This document shows, piece after piece, positions 43,135 through 52,825 of a stretch of DNA of 64,000 nucleotides. The stretch is from the NCBI GenBank assembly GCA_041392305.1, contig JAWKMJ010000010.1:69485-133484 (forward strand). Reading direction: 5' to 3'. The position numbers were made by a program, and so were the translations under genes. How positions within the stretch are numbered: the first letter of the stretch is position 1; each line of letters opens with the position of its first letter. Source of the DNA: JAGQYP01 sp041392305 (GTDB lineage Bacteria; Bacteroidota; Bacteroidia; Flavobacteriales_D; Crocinitomicaceae). The notes beneath the pieces are model-generated. The model saw only the letters and a program-made list of their open reading frames with translations. It searched no databases and was not told where the DNA came from.

Positions 43135-44013
43135 TTATGCTGTAACTCCTAAAACTTCTGCCATTTTCTTTCCAATCTCAGCAGGGGAGTCAACTACATG
43201 AATTCCATTTTCTCTCATGATTCTCTTTTTTGCCTCAGCAGTATCGTCTTCACCTCCGACAATTGCTCCTGCGTGCCCCATGGTTCTTCCTTTTGGTGCA
43301 GTTTCACCAGCGATGAATCCTACAACAGGTTTAGTTCCATTTTCTTTAATCCATTTTGCAGCGATAGCTTCAAGATTTCCTCCAATTTCACCAATCATCA
43401 CAATTCCTTCCGTTGCTGGATCGTTCATTAATAATTCAACGGCCTCTTTTGTAGTAGTTCCAATGATAGGATCTCCACCAATTCCGATGGCAGTTGTGAC
43501 ACCTAAACCTGCTTTAGCAACTTGATCCGCTGCTTCGTAGGTAAGCGTCCCAGATTTAGAAACAATCCCAATTTTCCCTGGTTTAAAAACAAATCCTGGC
43601 ATGATTCCCACTTTCGCTTGATCAGCAGAAATAATTCCAGGGCAGTTAGGACCAATAAGTGTACAATCGTAATCTGAAATGTATTCTTTAGCGTAGATCA
43701 TGTCTTTAACAGGAATTCCTTCAGTGATACAAACAATTACTTTAATTCCTGATTGAGCAGCTTCCATGATCGCATCTGCAGCAAATGCTGGTGGTACGAA
43801 AATGATCGAAACGTCTGCTCCTGTCGCTTTAACCGCATCTTCTACCGTATTGAATACTGGTTTGTCTAGGTGAGTCTGACCACCTTTTCCAGGTGTAACC
43901 CCTCCAACAACGTTTGTTCCATATTCAATCATTTGCGAAGCGTGAAAAGTACCTTCACTTCCAGTGAATCCTTGAACGATCACCTTAGAATTTTTATTAA
44001 CTAATACACTCAT
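43135..44013 (-). CDS. sucD: Succinate-CoA ligase [ADP-forming], alpha subunit
   Basis: The 292-residue subunit binds CoA (VQGFTGSEGTFHASQMIEYG) and carries the phosphorylated histidine in GRTMGHAGAIVGG near the C-terminus. The CoA/Rossmann segments GGVTPGKGG and IGPNCPGIISADQAKVGIMP are typical. It produces ATP or GTP from succinyl-CoA in the TCA cycle. The beta subunit gene is not adjacent. A good promoter precedes it. Confidence 0.96.
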   Translation of the reverse strand: MSVLVNKNSKVIVQGFTGSEGTFHASQMIEYGTNVVGGVTPGKGGQTHLDKPVFNTVEDAVKATGADVSIIFVPPAFAADAIMEAAQSGIKVIVCITEGIPVKDMIYAKEYISDYDCTLIGPNCPGIISADQAKVGIMPGFVFKPGKIGIVSKSGTLTYEAADQVAKAGLGVTTAIGIGGDPIIGTTTKEAVELLMNDPATEGIVMIGEIGGNLEAIAAKWIKENGTKPVVGFIAGETAPKGRTMGHAGAIVGGEDDTAEAKKRIMRENGIHVVDSPAEIGKKMAEVLGVTA

Positions 44014-44051
44014 TTCTTTATATGTAATTTTAATTTCTTAAAAAGCTGTTT

Positions 44052-44081
44052 CAAAAATAGAAGTTTATTGAATAGATGCAA
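44052..44081 (-). promoter_or_regulatory. Predicted sucD promoter (TTG, 19 bases, TATTTTTG)
   Basis: On the minus strand TTG at 44081-44079 and TATTTTTG at 44059-44052 are 19 bases apart, the ideal Bacteroidota spacing. The predicted leader is about 33 bases. Confidence 0.7.
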
Positions 44082-44105
44082 AGTTATTCTCTATTTTATT
44101 TCATT

Positions 44106-44876
44106 CTATTTACGTAGCTCTAATTTAGCTCTATCCCAATATTTATCCATCTCTTCCAAACTCATGGAACTCATGTCTTTAGAGTCGTTTTTAATAAGTT
44201 CTTCGAGGAGTTGGAAACGTTTGACAAACTTTTTATTGGTTCTTTCCAGCGCATCTTCTGGGTTGATATTATTGAATCTTGCAAAATTGACCAAAGAAAA
44301 GAGTAGGTCACCAAACTCTTCCTCCTGTTTGGGGGAATTTTGATCTACTTCGTCTTTAAATTCTTGAAATTCTTCCTCAACCTTTTTCCAAACATCATCC
44401 GAAGTTTTCCATTCAAAACCTACACCTTTCACTTTTTCTTGAATTCGATAGGCTTTTACCAAGCTAGGCATGGAGTTGGGGACTCCTGAAAGGACAGATT
44501 TTCTACCTGATTTTAGTTTAATTCGTTCCCAGTTTGCTTTTACTTCTTCTTCATCTTGAACTTCCACATCTCCATATATGTGTGGATGGCGTTCCACTAA
44601 TTTGTCACAGATTTTCTCAATAACATCTTCCAATTCAAATTCGTTCTTTTCTGAAGCAATTTTTGAATAAAATACAATATGCAGGAGTAAATCTCCCAAT
44701 TCACCCTTTAATTCTTCGAAATCATTATCTAAAATGGCGTCTGAAAGTTCGTAGGTTTCCTCAATTGTTAGATGGCGTAAGGATTCCAAAGTTTGTTTTT
44801 TATCCCATGGACATTGAGCTCTAAGCTCATCCATGATTTTCACGAGCCTAAGGAATTGTTCTACTTTTTTCTCCAT
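44106..44876 (-). CDS. mazG: Nucleoside triphosphate pyrophosphohydrolase MazG
   Basis: The 256-residue two-domain MazG hydrolyses NTPs to NMPs and pyrophosphate. The first domain has CPWDKKQTLESLRHLTIEET and ELKGELGDLLLHIVFYS; the second repeats the pattern (FEWKTSDDVWKKVEEEFQEF, EEEFGDLLFSLVNFARF). The ExxE and ExxD metal sites are both visible. It is divergent from mtaB with 74 bases between start codons. Confidence 0.94.
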   Translation of the reverse strand: MEKKVEQFLRLVKIMDELRAQCPWDKKQTLESLRHLTIEETYELSDAILDNDFEELKGELGDLLLHIVFYSKIASEKNEFELEDVIEKICDKLVERHPHIYGDVEVQDEEEVKANWERIKLKSGRKSVLSGVPNSMPSLVKAYRIQEKVKGVGFEWKTSDDVWKKVEEEFQEFKDEVDQNSPKQEEEFGDLLFSLVNFARFNNINPEDALERTNKKFVKRFQLLEELIKNDSKDMSSMSLEEMDKYWDRAKLELRK

Positions 44877-44932
44877 GATCCAAAATTAGGAATTCCTTTG
44901 AGTTGATGGTTTTAAATTTCTATTAATTGACG

Positions 44933-44940
44933 TAAATTTG
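44933..44940 (+). promoter_or_regulatory. Predicted -7 element of mtaB (TAAATTTG)
   Basis: TAAATTTG matches TAnnTTTG only ten bases before the mtaB ATG at 44951, so the transcript would have an almost absent leader. Confidence 0.5.
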
Positions 44941-44950
44941 CGCCCGCATT

Positions 44951-46249
44951 ATGCAAGAATTTCATAAAGTAGCATATTATACACTGGGATGTAAACTGAA
45001 TTTTTCAGAGACTTCAACGATTGCAAGGGAACTTACGGAACTGGGGTTTGCAAAAGTAGATTTTAATGAATTTCCAGATATCTATGTGATCAATACTTGC
45101 TCAGTTACAGAAAATGCGGATAAAAAATGTCGCCAAATTGTGAAAAAGGCTTTGGGTATTAATCCGAATGCCTATGTGATTGTTATAGGATGTTATGCCC
45201 AATTAAAACCAGATGATATTGCGTCAATCCCAGGTGTGGATTTGGTTTTGGGAGCCAATGAAAAGTTCAATATCAAGGATTATCTTGACAAAATTGATAA
45301 AAAAGAAGTAGCTGAAATCCAGAATGAGAATATCAAAACCGTCAACGGATTCATTCCTTCACATTCTTATGGCGACAGAACCCGATCATTTTTAAAGATC
45401 CAAGATGGATGTGATTATTTCTGCACTTTCTGTACCATTCCTTTAGCAAGGGGGAAGAGTCGAAATAGTTCAATAGAGGAAACGGTTAAGCAAGCTCAAA
45501 AAGTAGCTGATACGGAAATTAAGGAGGTGGTCATAACAGGCGTGAATATTGGAGATTTTGGTCAAGGTGGAGAAGAGAATTTTTATAAATTGATTCAAGA
45601 ATTTGATCAAGTGGATGGTATTGATCGATTCCGAATTTCTTCCATTGAACCTAATTTACTATCGAACGATATCATTGATTTTGTAGCTGAAAGTAAGAAG
45701 TTTGTTCCCCATTTTCATATTCCATTGCAGTCTGGCTCAGATGAGCTATTGCAAAAAATGAGAAGAAAGTACTTGACGTCTTTATATAGTGAGCGGATCG
45801 ACAGAATTAGGGAGAAAATTCAAGATTGTTGTATCGGTGTGGATGTAATAGTAGGTTTTCCAGGTGAAACAGAAGAAAAATTTCTAGAGACTTACAATTA
45901 CCTGAATGATTTGGATGTTTCCTATTTACATGTGTTCACTTATTCTGAAAGAGCAAACACCACTGCTAAAAAAATGCCTGAATCGGTGGATATGGGTGTT
46001 CGAAAAAAGAGAAGTAAAATGCTTCAAATTCTTTCCCTTAAAAAGAAGAGAGCCTTTTATGAAAGTCAATTAGGAAAGGAGTTGGAGGTGCTGTTGGAAG
46101 CGGAAAGAGAAGGGGATGACATGTTTGGATTTACTGAAAATTATGTCAAGGTGAAAATTCCATATGATGAGTCCTTGGTAAATAGTATTCGCAAAGTTCG
46201 ATTGAAGAAGATAGACAGTGAGGGAAGGGTGGAAGCCGAGTTGATTTAA
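44951..46249 (+). CDS. mtaB: tRNA t6A37 methylthiotransferase MtaB
   Basis: This 432-residue radical SAM enzyme adds a methylthio group to t6A at position 37 of tRNA. The N-terminal MTTase domain has the cysteines of its own Fe-S cluster (TLGCKLN, NTCSVTENA, GCYAQ). The radical SAM motif is CDYFCTFC. The C-terminal TRAM-like part includes EVLLEAEREGDDMFGFTENY. The opening YYTLGCKLNFSE and the C-terminal form favour MtaB over MiaB or RimO. Confidence 0.93.
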   Translation: MQEFHKVAYYTLGCKLNFSETSTIARELTELGFAKVDFNEFPDIYVINTCSVTENADKKCRQIVKKALGINPNAYVIVIGCYAQLKPDDIASIPGVDLVLGANEKFNIKDYLDKIDKKEVAEIQNENIKTVNGFIPSHSYGDRTRSFLKIQDGCDYFCTFCTIPLARGKSRNSSIEETVKQAQKVADTEIKEVVITGVNIGDFGQGGEENFYKLIQEFDQVDGIDRFRISSIEPNLLSNDIIDFVAESKKFVPHFHIPLQSGSDELLQKMRRKYLTSLYSERIDRIREKIQDCCIGVDVIVGFPGETEEKFLETYNYLNDLDVSYLHVFTYSERANTTAKKMPESVDMGVRKKRSKMLQILSLKKKRAFYESQLGKELEVLLEAEREGDDMFGFTENYVKVKIPYDESLVNSIRKVRLKKIDSEGRVEAELI

Positions 46250-46256
46250 GCCTTTT

Positions 46257-46285
46257 TTGAAATTTTGAACTTTCTATTATCTTTG
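46257..46285 (+). promoter_or_regulatory. Predicted promoter of the zinc-ribbon gene (TTG, 18 bases, TATCTTTG)
   Basis: TTG at 46257-46259 and TATCTTTG at 46278-46285 are 18 bases apart. The predicted leader is about 20 bases. Confidence 0.6.
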
Positions 46286-46311
46286 TAGCCAACCATTTAA
46301 ATCAAATCATA

Positions 46312-46695
46312 ATGAAATCAAAGAAATGTCTTGTTTGTGACAAGTTTTTTGTCGGTCGTATTGATAAGAAATACTGTTCAGATCAATGCCGAAACGTTTA
46401 TAACAATAAAATCAATTCAAACCTTCTAAAGGAAATTCGAAAAACGAATAAAAGATTACGGGTGAATCGTGAAATTTTGAAAAAATACAATCAATTGGGG
46501 GTAAAGAATGTCTCTTTATTTTCTTTGATTAGTGATGGTTTTGTTCTGACTTATTTTACAAATATGTACAAGGACTCAAGTGGAAACGAGGTTTACTTCT
46601 GTTATGATCTGGGTTATCAATTTGCAGAAAATGAAACTCTTCGAATATTTGAAAAAAAGGTGTTTGAAAGACAATTGGTAAGAACTCTGGATTGA
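46312..46695 (+). CDS. Small zinc-ribbon protein
   Basis: This 127-residue protein has an N-terminal zinc ribbon (CLVCDKFFVGRIDKKYCSDQ, next residue Cys; cysteines at 6, 9, 22 and 26) of the type common in short Bacteroidota DNA- or RNA-linked proteins. The remainder is mixed helix and strand with basic residues (LLKEIRKTNKRLRVNREILK). It has its own promoter and is convergent with the peptidase gene. Function unknown. Confidence 0.75.
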   Translation: MKSKKCLVCDKFFVGRIDKKYCSDQCRNVYNNKINSNLLKEIRKTNKRLRVNREILKKYNQLGVKNVSLFSLISDGFVLTYFTNMYKDSSGNEVYFCYDLGYQFAENETLRIFEKKVFERQLVRTLD

Positions 46696-46716
46696 GATCA
46701 AATTAATTATTTCAAA

Positions 46717-47673
46717 TTATCTTAGGATAATGACTTGACCTAAAGATAAGATTGAATTTTCCTTTATTTTATTTATTCTGCAAAGTTCTGAGACAGAAAC
46801 ACCATACATTAATGATAACTTGTATAAGGAATCTCCGCTTCGAATCTTATGTGTTCTGGCATTTTTATCATAAGATGTTGGGGTAGAAGAGCTACTTGCA
46901 TAAGAAGTCTTAGATTGAGATATAGCTTTGTAATTGAACAAATGCTTATGAACGAATAAATTTTCCTCTTTCAGTTTTTTATTCTTGAAGTCAAAAATTT
47001 CCTCAGGATCTAATGCACAATCAAAAAATCTAACTTCGAAGTGAAGATGAGATCCGGTCGATTTCCCAGTATTACCTCCTTTTCCAATCATTTCTCCTGC
47101 TTGAACCAATTGATTTGGAACTACTGAAATTTTGTCAAGGTGTGCATAAGCTGTTTCTAATCCATTGTAGTGGCGAATTATCACTACATTTCCAAAACCA
47201 TGATCATTGTATTGGGCATATCTTACTTTTCCAGAAAATGCAGCTACCACTGTGTCTCCCGTTTGCAAATCAATATCAATTCCTTTATGGTATCTCCCTT
47301 TTCTCCATTTAAAAGTGGAGGTTATCATACCGTCAAAAGGAATTGCGAATTTGTTGTAATTTGAATCCGTAACACACAACCATAAGGTATCTTTCATGTT
47401 TTCCAAATCGTTTTCGCCACTAAATACAAATGTTTGATCAGAATTCCAGCAATGTTTAAATTGATAATTGGTATCAGTAGCGATTGTTTGGTACAAGTCT
47501 TCATTTAAAACTCCATCGAAGTCGAGGTCTTCAAGATATTCCCAAGTCCTATTTGCATAAATGATCATAGTACCATCCTCGGTAGGAATGGTATCAAGAA
47601 CTTTGTTACAAACAGTTTGAGAAAAAAGGTTAGGAAAATATAATAAAAGACCTAGAATAATTAATAATCTCAT
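46717..47673 (-). CDS. M23 family metallopeptidase with C-terminal LysM domain
   Basis: The ATG at 47673 gives 318 residues with a signal peptide (MRLLIILGLLLYFPNLFSQ). The M23 lysostaphin-like peptidase domain shows the metal ligands HKGIDIDLQTGDTV, HLDKISVVPNQLVQAGEMIG and TGSHLHFEVRF. A LysM domain ends the protein (HKIRSGDSLYKLSLMYGVS). It should cut peptidoglycan cross-links in the periplasm. The zinc ligands appear complete, so the enzyme may be active. Confidence 0.9.
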   Translation of the reverse strand: MRLLIILGLLLYFPNLFSQTVCNKVLDTIPTEDGTMIIYANRTWEYLEDLDFDGVLNEDLYQTIATDTNYQFKHCWNSDQTFVFSGENDLENMKDTLWLCVTDSNYNKFAIPFDGMITSTFKWRKGRYHKGIDIDLQTGDTVVAAFSGKVRYAQYNDHGFGNVVIIRHYNGLETAYAHLDKISVVPNQLVQAGEMIGKGGNTGKSTGSHLHFEVRFFDCALDPEEIFDFKNKKLKEENLFVHKHLFNYKAISQSKTSYASSSSTPTSYDKNARTHKIRSGDSLYKLSLMYGVSVSELCRINKIKENSILSLGQVIILR

Positions 47674-47761
47674 AATACAACAACAATGTTTGGTTGCAAA
47701 AATACCCATTTTCAAGGTAAACTGCCAAATAGTGTATTAGATTAATCCAATAAGAATTGTT

Positions 47762-47792
47762 AAAAAAGCCCCTGAAATTTTCAGAGGCTCTA
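47762..47792 (-). terminator. Terminator after secA
   Basis: GAGCCTCTGAAA and TTTCAGGGGCTT pair (with one wobble) on the minus strand, followed by a T run, just after the secA stop. Confidence 0.88.
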
Positions 47793-47794
47793 AT

Positions 47795-50700
47795 TTATTT
47801 ACCGTGACACTGTTTGTATTTTTTGCCTGAACCACATGGACATGGATCATTTCTACCTACTTTTTTTTCAGCTGTTATTGGCTGTGTTACTTGTTTTTGT
47901 GGATTGCCCGAATTTTCTATCGCCTGCTGATAACCTTCGGATCCTTTGAATTCTGGAGCAGATTCACGGGACAATGTTGATTTTCCGTAGTTACTCTTAG
48001 GGTGAGCTTCTTCATTTGTCCTTTTAACTTCAACTTCTTCAGAGTTGGATCGAACTGGTAGTTGTGCTTTTACAATAAATGAAATGATCTCATTACTTAA
48101 TCGCGCAAGCATCTCTTTAAATAGCTCAAATGATTTAAGTTTGTACTGTAATAAAGGATCTTTTTGTTCAAAACGAGCATTTTGAACGGATTGTCTTAGG
48201 TCGTCCATTTCTCTTAGATGCTCTTTCCATTCATTGTCGATAAAACCTAAAACAATGCTTTTCTCAATCTCTTTAACCAACGTTAAACCACCATCATTAT
48301 AAGCGTCCTCCAGATTGACGATTACGTTCATGCTTTTAATTCCATCTGTTACTGGGAATTGCATGTTTTTAAATTTCTGCCCTTCATTTTCGTAAACTTG
48401 TTTTATGATCGGGTAAGCACGAGTAGATAAATTATCTTTTATTCTCTTGTAATGCATTTCAGCTGTATCAAATATTTTTTCAGTAAGCTCATGCTGACTC
48501 ATTGTCGAAAATTCCTCCAGGCTCATGGGAGATTCAATACCAAGTTCCTTTATAAGGTCAAGTTGGAAATTTTCAAAATCTTTGATCGTATGATTATTAA
48601 TTACAACAGATTCTGCAATATCGTAGAACATATTGGCGATATCCATATCCAATCGATCTCCGTACAAGGCATTTTTTCGTTTTTTATAGATTGCTTTTCG
48701 CTGAGCATTCATTACGTCATCATATTCAAGCAATCGTTTACGCATACCAAAGTTGTTCTCTTCTACTTTTTTCTGTGCTCGTTCGATGGACTTAGAGATC
48801 ATTCTATGTTGTATGACTTCCCCTTCTTTGAGTCCTAATCGATCCATCATTTTTGCAATTCTTTCCGAACCAAAAAGTCTCATTAAAGGATCTTCAGAGA
48901 AACAAAAAACTGTGATGAACCAGGGTCTCCCTGACGCCCTGCTTCCACCTCGAAGCTGTCTGTCGACACGTCTAGAATCGTGTCTTTCCGTACCAATAAT
49001 AGCTAATCCACCAGCATCTTTAACACCTTCTCCTAGTTTGATGTCGGTTCCACGTCCAGCCATATTTGTGGCTATTGTAACCGTTCCAGCTTTCCCCGCT
49101 TCCGCTACAATATCGGCCTCTTTTTGGTGTAATTTTGCATTCAATACTTGATGAGGAATGTTCCTCATTTTTAACATTCTACTCAACAACTCAGAGATCT
49201 CAACCGTAGTAGTACCTACAAGAACGGGTCTGTTTTGTCCAACTAATTTATCAATCTCATCAATGATTGCATTGTATTTTTCTCGAGCTGTTTTGTATAC
49301 CAAATCATGTTGGTCTTTTCGTGCAATAGGTCTATTCGTGGGTATTACAACTACATCCAATTCGTAAATATCCCAGAATTCCTGTGCTTCCGTTTCTGCT
49401 GTACCTGTCATACCCGACAGTTTGTGGTACATTCTAAAGTAATTTTGAAGAGAGATCGTAGCATAGGTTTGAGTTGCGTCTTCAATCTTTACATTTTCTT
49501 TAGCTTCAATGGCTTGGTGCAATCCGTCGGAATATCTTCTACCTTCCATGATCCGACCGGTTTGCTCATCCACAATTTTTACTTTTCCATCCATCAAAAC
49601 ATACTCAACTTCTTTTTCAAAAAGTGTGTAGGCCTTTAATAGTTGATTGATTGAGTGAATTCTTTCAGATTTTACAGTGTAATCTCTAATGATAGCATCT
49701 TTTCTTGCTACTTTTTCCTCAGATGTTAGGCCTTGAGTGTCTAATTGAGAAAATTCAGAAGCTATATCTGTAAGAATATAATAATTAGAATCTTCTCCTT
49801 TACTGATCAATTCAATTCCTTTATCAGTTAGGTCTATTTGATTGTTCTTTTCGTCTATTGTAAAAAAGAGCTCATTATCAATGAATGGCATCTCTTTTTG
49901 CTGATCTTGTAAGTAATAATTTTCAGTTTTCTGAAGATGAGCTCGAACTCCTGGTTCAGACAAAAACTTGATTAGTGCTTTATTTTTAGGCAATCCTCGA
50001 TAACATCTAAGTAATTCGATGCCCCCTTGTTTTAAATCCTCCTTAGAAGGTTTGTCTTCATTTAAGGTTGCTAAATTCTTCTTGGCACTAACTAAGAGTT
50101 CTTGAACTAATTTTCTTTGTGCCGATACCAATGTCTCGATTTTCGGTTTTAATCCTTCGTATTCTTGTTGATCTCCTTTAGGTGTGGGGCCAGAAATAAT
50201 CAATGGGGTTCTTGCATCATCAATTAACACAGAATCCACCTCATCTACAATTGCGAAATGGTGTTTTTTCTGAACCAAATCGTCTGTATTGGAAGACATG
50301 TTGTCTCTCAAATAATCAAAACCAAATTCATTATTTGTTCCAAAAGTAATATTTGAGGCATAAGCTTTTCTTCTTTCAGGAGAATTAGGACGATGTTTAT
50401 CAATACAGTCAACAGATAAGCCATGAAATTCATATAGTGGTCCCATCCATTCACTATCTCTTTTAGCAAGATAATCGTTTACAGTTACAACATGAACACC
50501 TTTACCAGCTAATGCATTAAGATAAACAGGGAGGGTTGCTACGAGTGTTTTACCTTCACCAGTTTGCATTTCTGCGATGTTTCCCTTGTGTAAAACTGCA
50601 CCTCCATAGAGTTGTACATCGTAATGAACCATATTCCATTGCACCTCATTTCCTGCGGCCTCCCAGCTATTGTGCCAAATGGCCTTATCTCCTGAGATTT

Positions 50701-51142
50701 CTACACCCTTTCTTTTCGCGGCAATTTCTCTATCCATATCTCGGGCAGTAACTTCTAACTTACCATTGATGGCCCATCTTCTAGCGGTTTCCTTAACTAC
50801 AGCAAACGCTTCAGGCATTAAATCTAACAGAATGAGTTCCAATTCATCATCGATAGACTGATCCAATTTGTCTATTTCTTGATAAATATCCTCTTTTTGG
50901 TGTACATCCATTGCTGGATTTTCATCAATTTCCTTCAGAAGTTCTTCCTTTCTTTTTTCAAGGTTGGAAAGTCCATCCTGAATGATCTTTCTGAATTCAT
51001 CTGATTTACCTCTTAATTGATCATCAGAGATTCCGTTTAATTTTTCGAATTCCTGATTAATTTTTGTGACATATGGTTGGTATTCTTTGCTATCCTTTTG
51101 GTTTTTGTCACCAACAAACTTCTTAAGTATTCCTCCTAACAT
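47795..51142 (-). CDS. secA: Preprotein translocase ATPase SecA
   Basis: SecA drives unfolded proteins through SecYEG. The 1115-residue form is longer than E. coli SecA (901), with Bacteroidota-type insertions in the first nucleotide-binding domain. Visible are Walker A (MQTGEGKTLVATLPVYLNAL), the DEAD-type box (VDEVDSVLIDDARTPLI), motif VI (GRGTDIKLGEGVKDAGGL) and the C-terminal zinc SEC-C tail (CPCGSGKKYKQCHGK). It stands alone with a strong terminator. Confidence 0.96.
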   Translation of the reverse strand: MLGGILKKFVGDKNQKDSKEYQPYVTKINQEFEKLNGISDDQLRGKSDEFRKIIQDGLSNLEKRKEELLKEIDENPAMDVHQKEDIYQEIDKLDQSIDDELELILLDLMPEAFAVVKETARRWAINGKLEVTARDMDREIAAKRKGVEISGDKAIWHNSWEAAGNEVQWNMVHYDVQLYGGAVLHKGNIAEMQTGEGKTLVATLPVYLNALAGKGVHVVTVNDYLAKRDSEWMGPLYEFHGLSVDCIDKHRPNSPERRKAYASNITFGTNNEFGFDYLRDNMSSNTDDLVQKKHHFAIVDEVDSVLIDDARTPLIISGPTPKGDQQEYEGLKPKIETLVSAQRKLVQELLVSAKKNLATLNEDKPSKEDLKQGGIELLRCYRGLPKNKALIKFLSEPGVRAHLQKTENYYLQDQQKEMPFIDNELFFTIDEKNNQIDLTDKGIELISKGEDSNYYILTDIASEFSQLDTQGLTSEEKVARKDAIIRDYTVKSERIHSINQLLKAYTLFEKEVEYVLMDGKVKIVDEQTGRIMEGRRYSDGLHQAIEAKENVKIEDATQTYATISLQNYFRMYHKLSGMTGTAETEAQEFWDIYELDVVVIPTNRPIARKDQHDLVYKTAREKYNAIIDEIDKLVGQNRPVLVGTTTVEISELLSRMLKMRNIPHQVLNAKLHQKEADIVAEAGKAGTVTIATNMAGRGTDIKLGEGVKDAGGLAIIGTERHDSRRVDRQLRGGSRASGRPWFITVFCFSEDPLMRLFGSERIAKMMDRLGLKEGEVIQHRMISKSIERAQKKVEENNFGMRKRLLEYDDVMNAQRKAIYKKRKNALYGDRLDMDIANMFYDIAESVVINNHTIKDFENFQLDLIKELGIESPMSLEEFSTMSQHELTEKIFDTAEMHYKRIKDNLSTRAYPIIKQVYENEGQKFKNMQFPVTDGIKSMNVIVNLEDAYNDGGLTLVKEIEKSIVLGFIDNEWKEHLREMDDLRQSVQNARFEQKDPLLQYKLKSFELFKEMLARLSNEIISFIVKAQLPVRSNSEEVEVKRTNEEAHPKSNYGKSTLSRESAPEFKGSEGYQQAIENSGNPQKQVTQPITAEKKVGRNDPCPCGSGKKYKQCHGK

Positions 51143-51296
51143 TGTATCTATGTTGTTTCAAATATGATCTCGTCTCTTCTCGTTTTTCGAAGAGTGCGAA
51201 TTTAAGCAATTTTTAGACTTGAGTCTACCAATATAGTACCAATTTGGAAATTCAGTCATTTTGGCAGAAAAAGAAAAGATAAAGGTAAGATTATGA

Positions 51297-51330
51297 GAAA
51301 AAAAAAAGCCCTGAATTTCAGGGCTTTTAA
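51297..51330 (-). terminator. Terminator after the DUF2795 gene
   Basis: GCCCTGAA (51308-51315) and TTCAGGGC (51317-51324) form a perfect eight-base stem with the T run on the minus strand, directly after the stop. Confidence 0.92.
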
Positions 51331-51552
51331 TTAATATTCGTCTTCATTAAAGAAAAAGTCTTCTTTAGTCGGATAATCCGGCCAGATCTCTTCAATCGAC
51401 TCATAAATCTCTCCCTCATCTTCGATCTGTTGCAGGTTTTCTACAACCTCGAGCGGTGCTCCAGTTCTCATAGCGAAATCAATCAGCTCATCCTTAGCTG
51501 CCGGCCATGGTGCGTCTTCCAGATACGATGCTAATTCTAAAGTCCAGTACAT
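51331..51552 (-). CDS. DUF2795 family small acidic protein
   Basis: The 73-residue protein matches DUF2795 (MYWTLELASYLEDAPWPAAK, DELIDFAMRTGAPLEVVENL). These short proteins are common in Bacteroidota with no known function. The C-terminus is very acidic. It has its own terminator. Confidence 0.85.
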   Translation of the reverse strand: MYWTLELASYLEDAPWPAAKDELIDFAMRTGAPLEVVENLQQIEDEGEIYESIEEIWPDYPTKEDFFFNEDEY

Positions 51553-51668
51553 ATTCTGAATCCTTTTAACTTGATTAATAATTTTTGCAAATGTAATTTT
51601 TTTAAAATTCTATCCAAGAATATACGAAAAAAATTCGAAAAAATTATTTCATAAAGCTCTCAATTTCT

Positions 51669-52217
51669 TTAATACTTTGGCTTCCAAGGAGTTTCTTTGG
51701 CGCCTAAATCTTGACTGATTTTCCTAGATAGAACAAAAAAGTAATCACTCAACCGATTCAAATATTGAATAAGAACTTCAGGAGTGGGTTCATTTTGTGC
51801 AAGCAAAACGCAAATTCTTTCAGCTCTGCGACAAACACATCTAGTTATATGACAAATCGACACGGAAGGGTGTCCTCCAGGTAAAATAAATGATCTCATT
51901 TCAGGTAATTGAGTATCCATTGTATCGATCCATTCCTCTAAAGTTTCAACATCTTCCTTTTTGAATTCAGGTAATTCCATTTTACTTTTCTCAGGGTGAC
52001 AAGCTAAGTGTGAACCCATGGTAAAAAGTCGATCCTGAATTTCGATCAATTGATTCACATATTGTTCCAAACCAATTTGATCTCTTAGTAATCCAATATG
52101 AGAATTGAGTTCGTCAACTGTACCATAAGCCTCAATTCTTATTTCATGTTTTTTAACTCTTACTCCACCAATAAGTGAAGTCTCACCCAAATCACCTTTT
52201 TTAGTGTATATTTTCAT
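51669..52217 (-). CDS. Cob(I)yrinic acid a,c-diamide adenosyltransferase (PduO type)
   Basis: The 182-residue enzyme adenosylates cob(I)alamin to make coenzyme B12. It starts with MKIYTKKGDLGETSLIGGVR and has VDELNSHIGLLRD. The ATP/corrin motif near the end is FILPGGHPSVSICHITRCVC, then RRAERI. It follows the TlpA-like gene by two bases on the same strand and is likely co-transcribed with it. This is the PduO fold, unrelated to CobA/BtuR. Confidence 0.92.
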   Translation of the reverse strand: MKIYTKKGDLGETSLIGGVRVKKHEIRIEAYGTVDELNSHIGLLRDQIGLEQYVNQLIEIQDRLFTMGSHLACHPEKSKMELPEFKKEDVETLEEWIDTMDTQLPEMRSFILPGGHPSVSICHITRCVCRRAERICVLLAQNEPTPEVLIQYLNRLSDYFFVLSRKISQDLGAKETPWKPKY

Positions 52218-52219
52218 TT

Positions 52220-52807
52220 TTATTCTTGAATTAATTTATCCAGAAGATCATGTACTTCTTTGGAATTCCAATCATGCGCTCCAAATTCTTTAACAACGAT
52301 CTTACCTGATTTGTTTATGATAAATGTAGTAGGAAATTTATTTGTTTGAAAGACCTCTGGTAGATTGACTATCGAGTGGAATGGAAGATTGTAACCCCTT
52401 TGATCCCTAAAGCTCGAAATTTTTTTTGGCCTCTCATTAGAGATGAGAAGAAACTTTACTTGATCTTTATACTTGTTGTAAAGCTCCTGAACCGATTTCA
52501 TCTCAGCTACACAGGGTCCGCACCACGTTGCCCAAAAATTTAAAAATACTACATGTCCTTTGGTGATTTCAAATTTTACCCATTTCACTTCACGTATATC
52601 TAATGTTTCCCAGTCGTAAGTTTTTTCAGGGATTTCAATTGATTGCTCTTGAAGGGTTGGAGATCCTTGCCACAATCTAAACCAAAACACACTAAAAGCT
52701 TCTCTCCAGCTTGGGATTAAAAGCGTGCAGATGATCAAAATCATTAGCGAATTAGTAATATACCAGCCTGGCTTCCTAGATTTTAAATAGTATTTAATCT
52801 TACTCAC
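52220..52807 (-). CDS. TlpA-like membrane-anchored thioredoxin
   Basis: The 195-residue product begins with a transmembrane helix (ITNSLMILIICTLLIPSW, about residues 17-34). A periplasmic thioredoxin fold follows with active site FWATWCGPCVAEMKSV and NKFPTTFIINKSG (cis-Pro region). TlpA/ResA-type proteins reduce periplasmic disulfides, often for cytochrome maturation. Start is GTG at 52807; a nearby ATG is out of frame and runs at once into a stop. A CRP-like site and a -7 box lie upstream. Confidence 0.85.
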   Translation of the reverse strand: MSKIKYYLKSRKPGWYITNSLMILIICTLLIPSWREAFSVFWFRLWQGSPTLQEQSIEIPEKTYDWETLDIREVKWVKFEITKGHVVFLNFWATWCGPCVAEMKSVQELYNKYKDQVKFLLISNERPKKISSFRDQRGYNLPFHSIVNLPEVFQTNKFPTTFIINKSGKIVVKEFGAHDWNSKEVHDLLDKLIQE

Positions 52808-52825
52808 ATTTCATTTTTATTAATG

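Noticed and set aside
51174..51194. CTCTTC-N9-GAAGAG inverted repeat in the secA leader
   Set aside because: Short stem with no position relative to a clear promoter; similar chance repeats are common.
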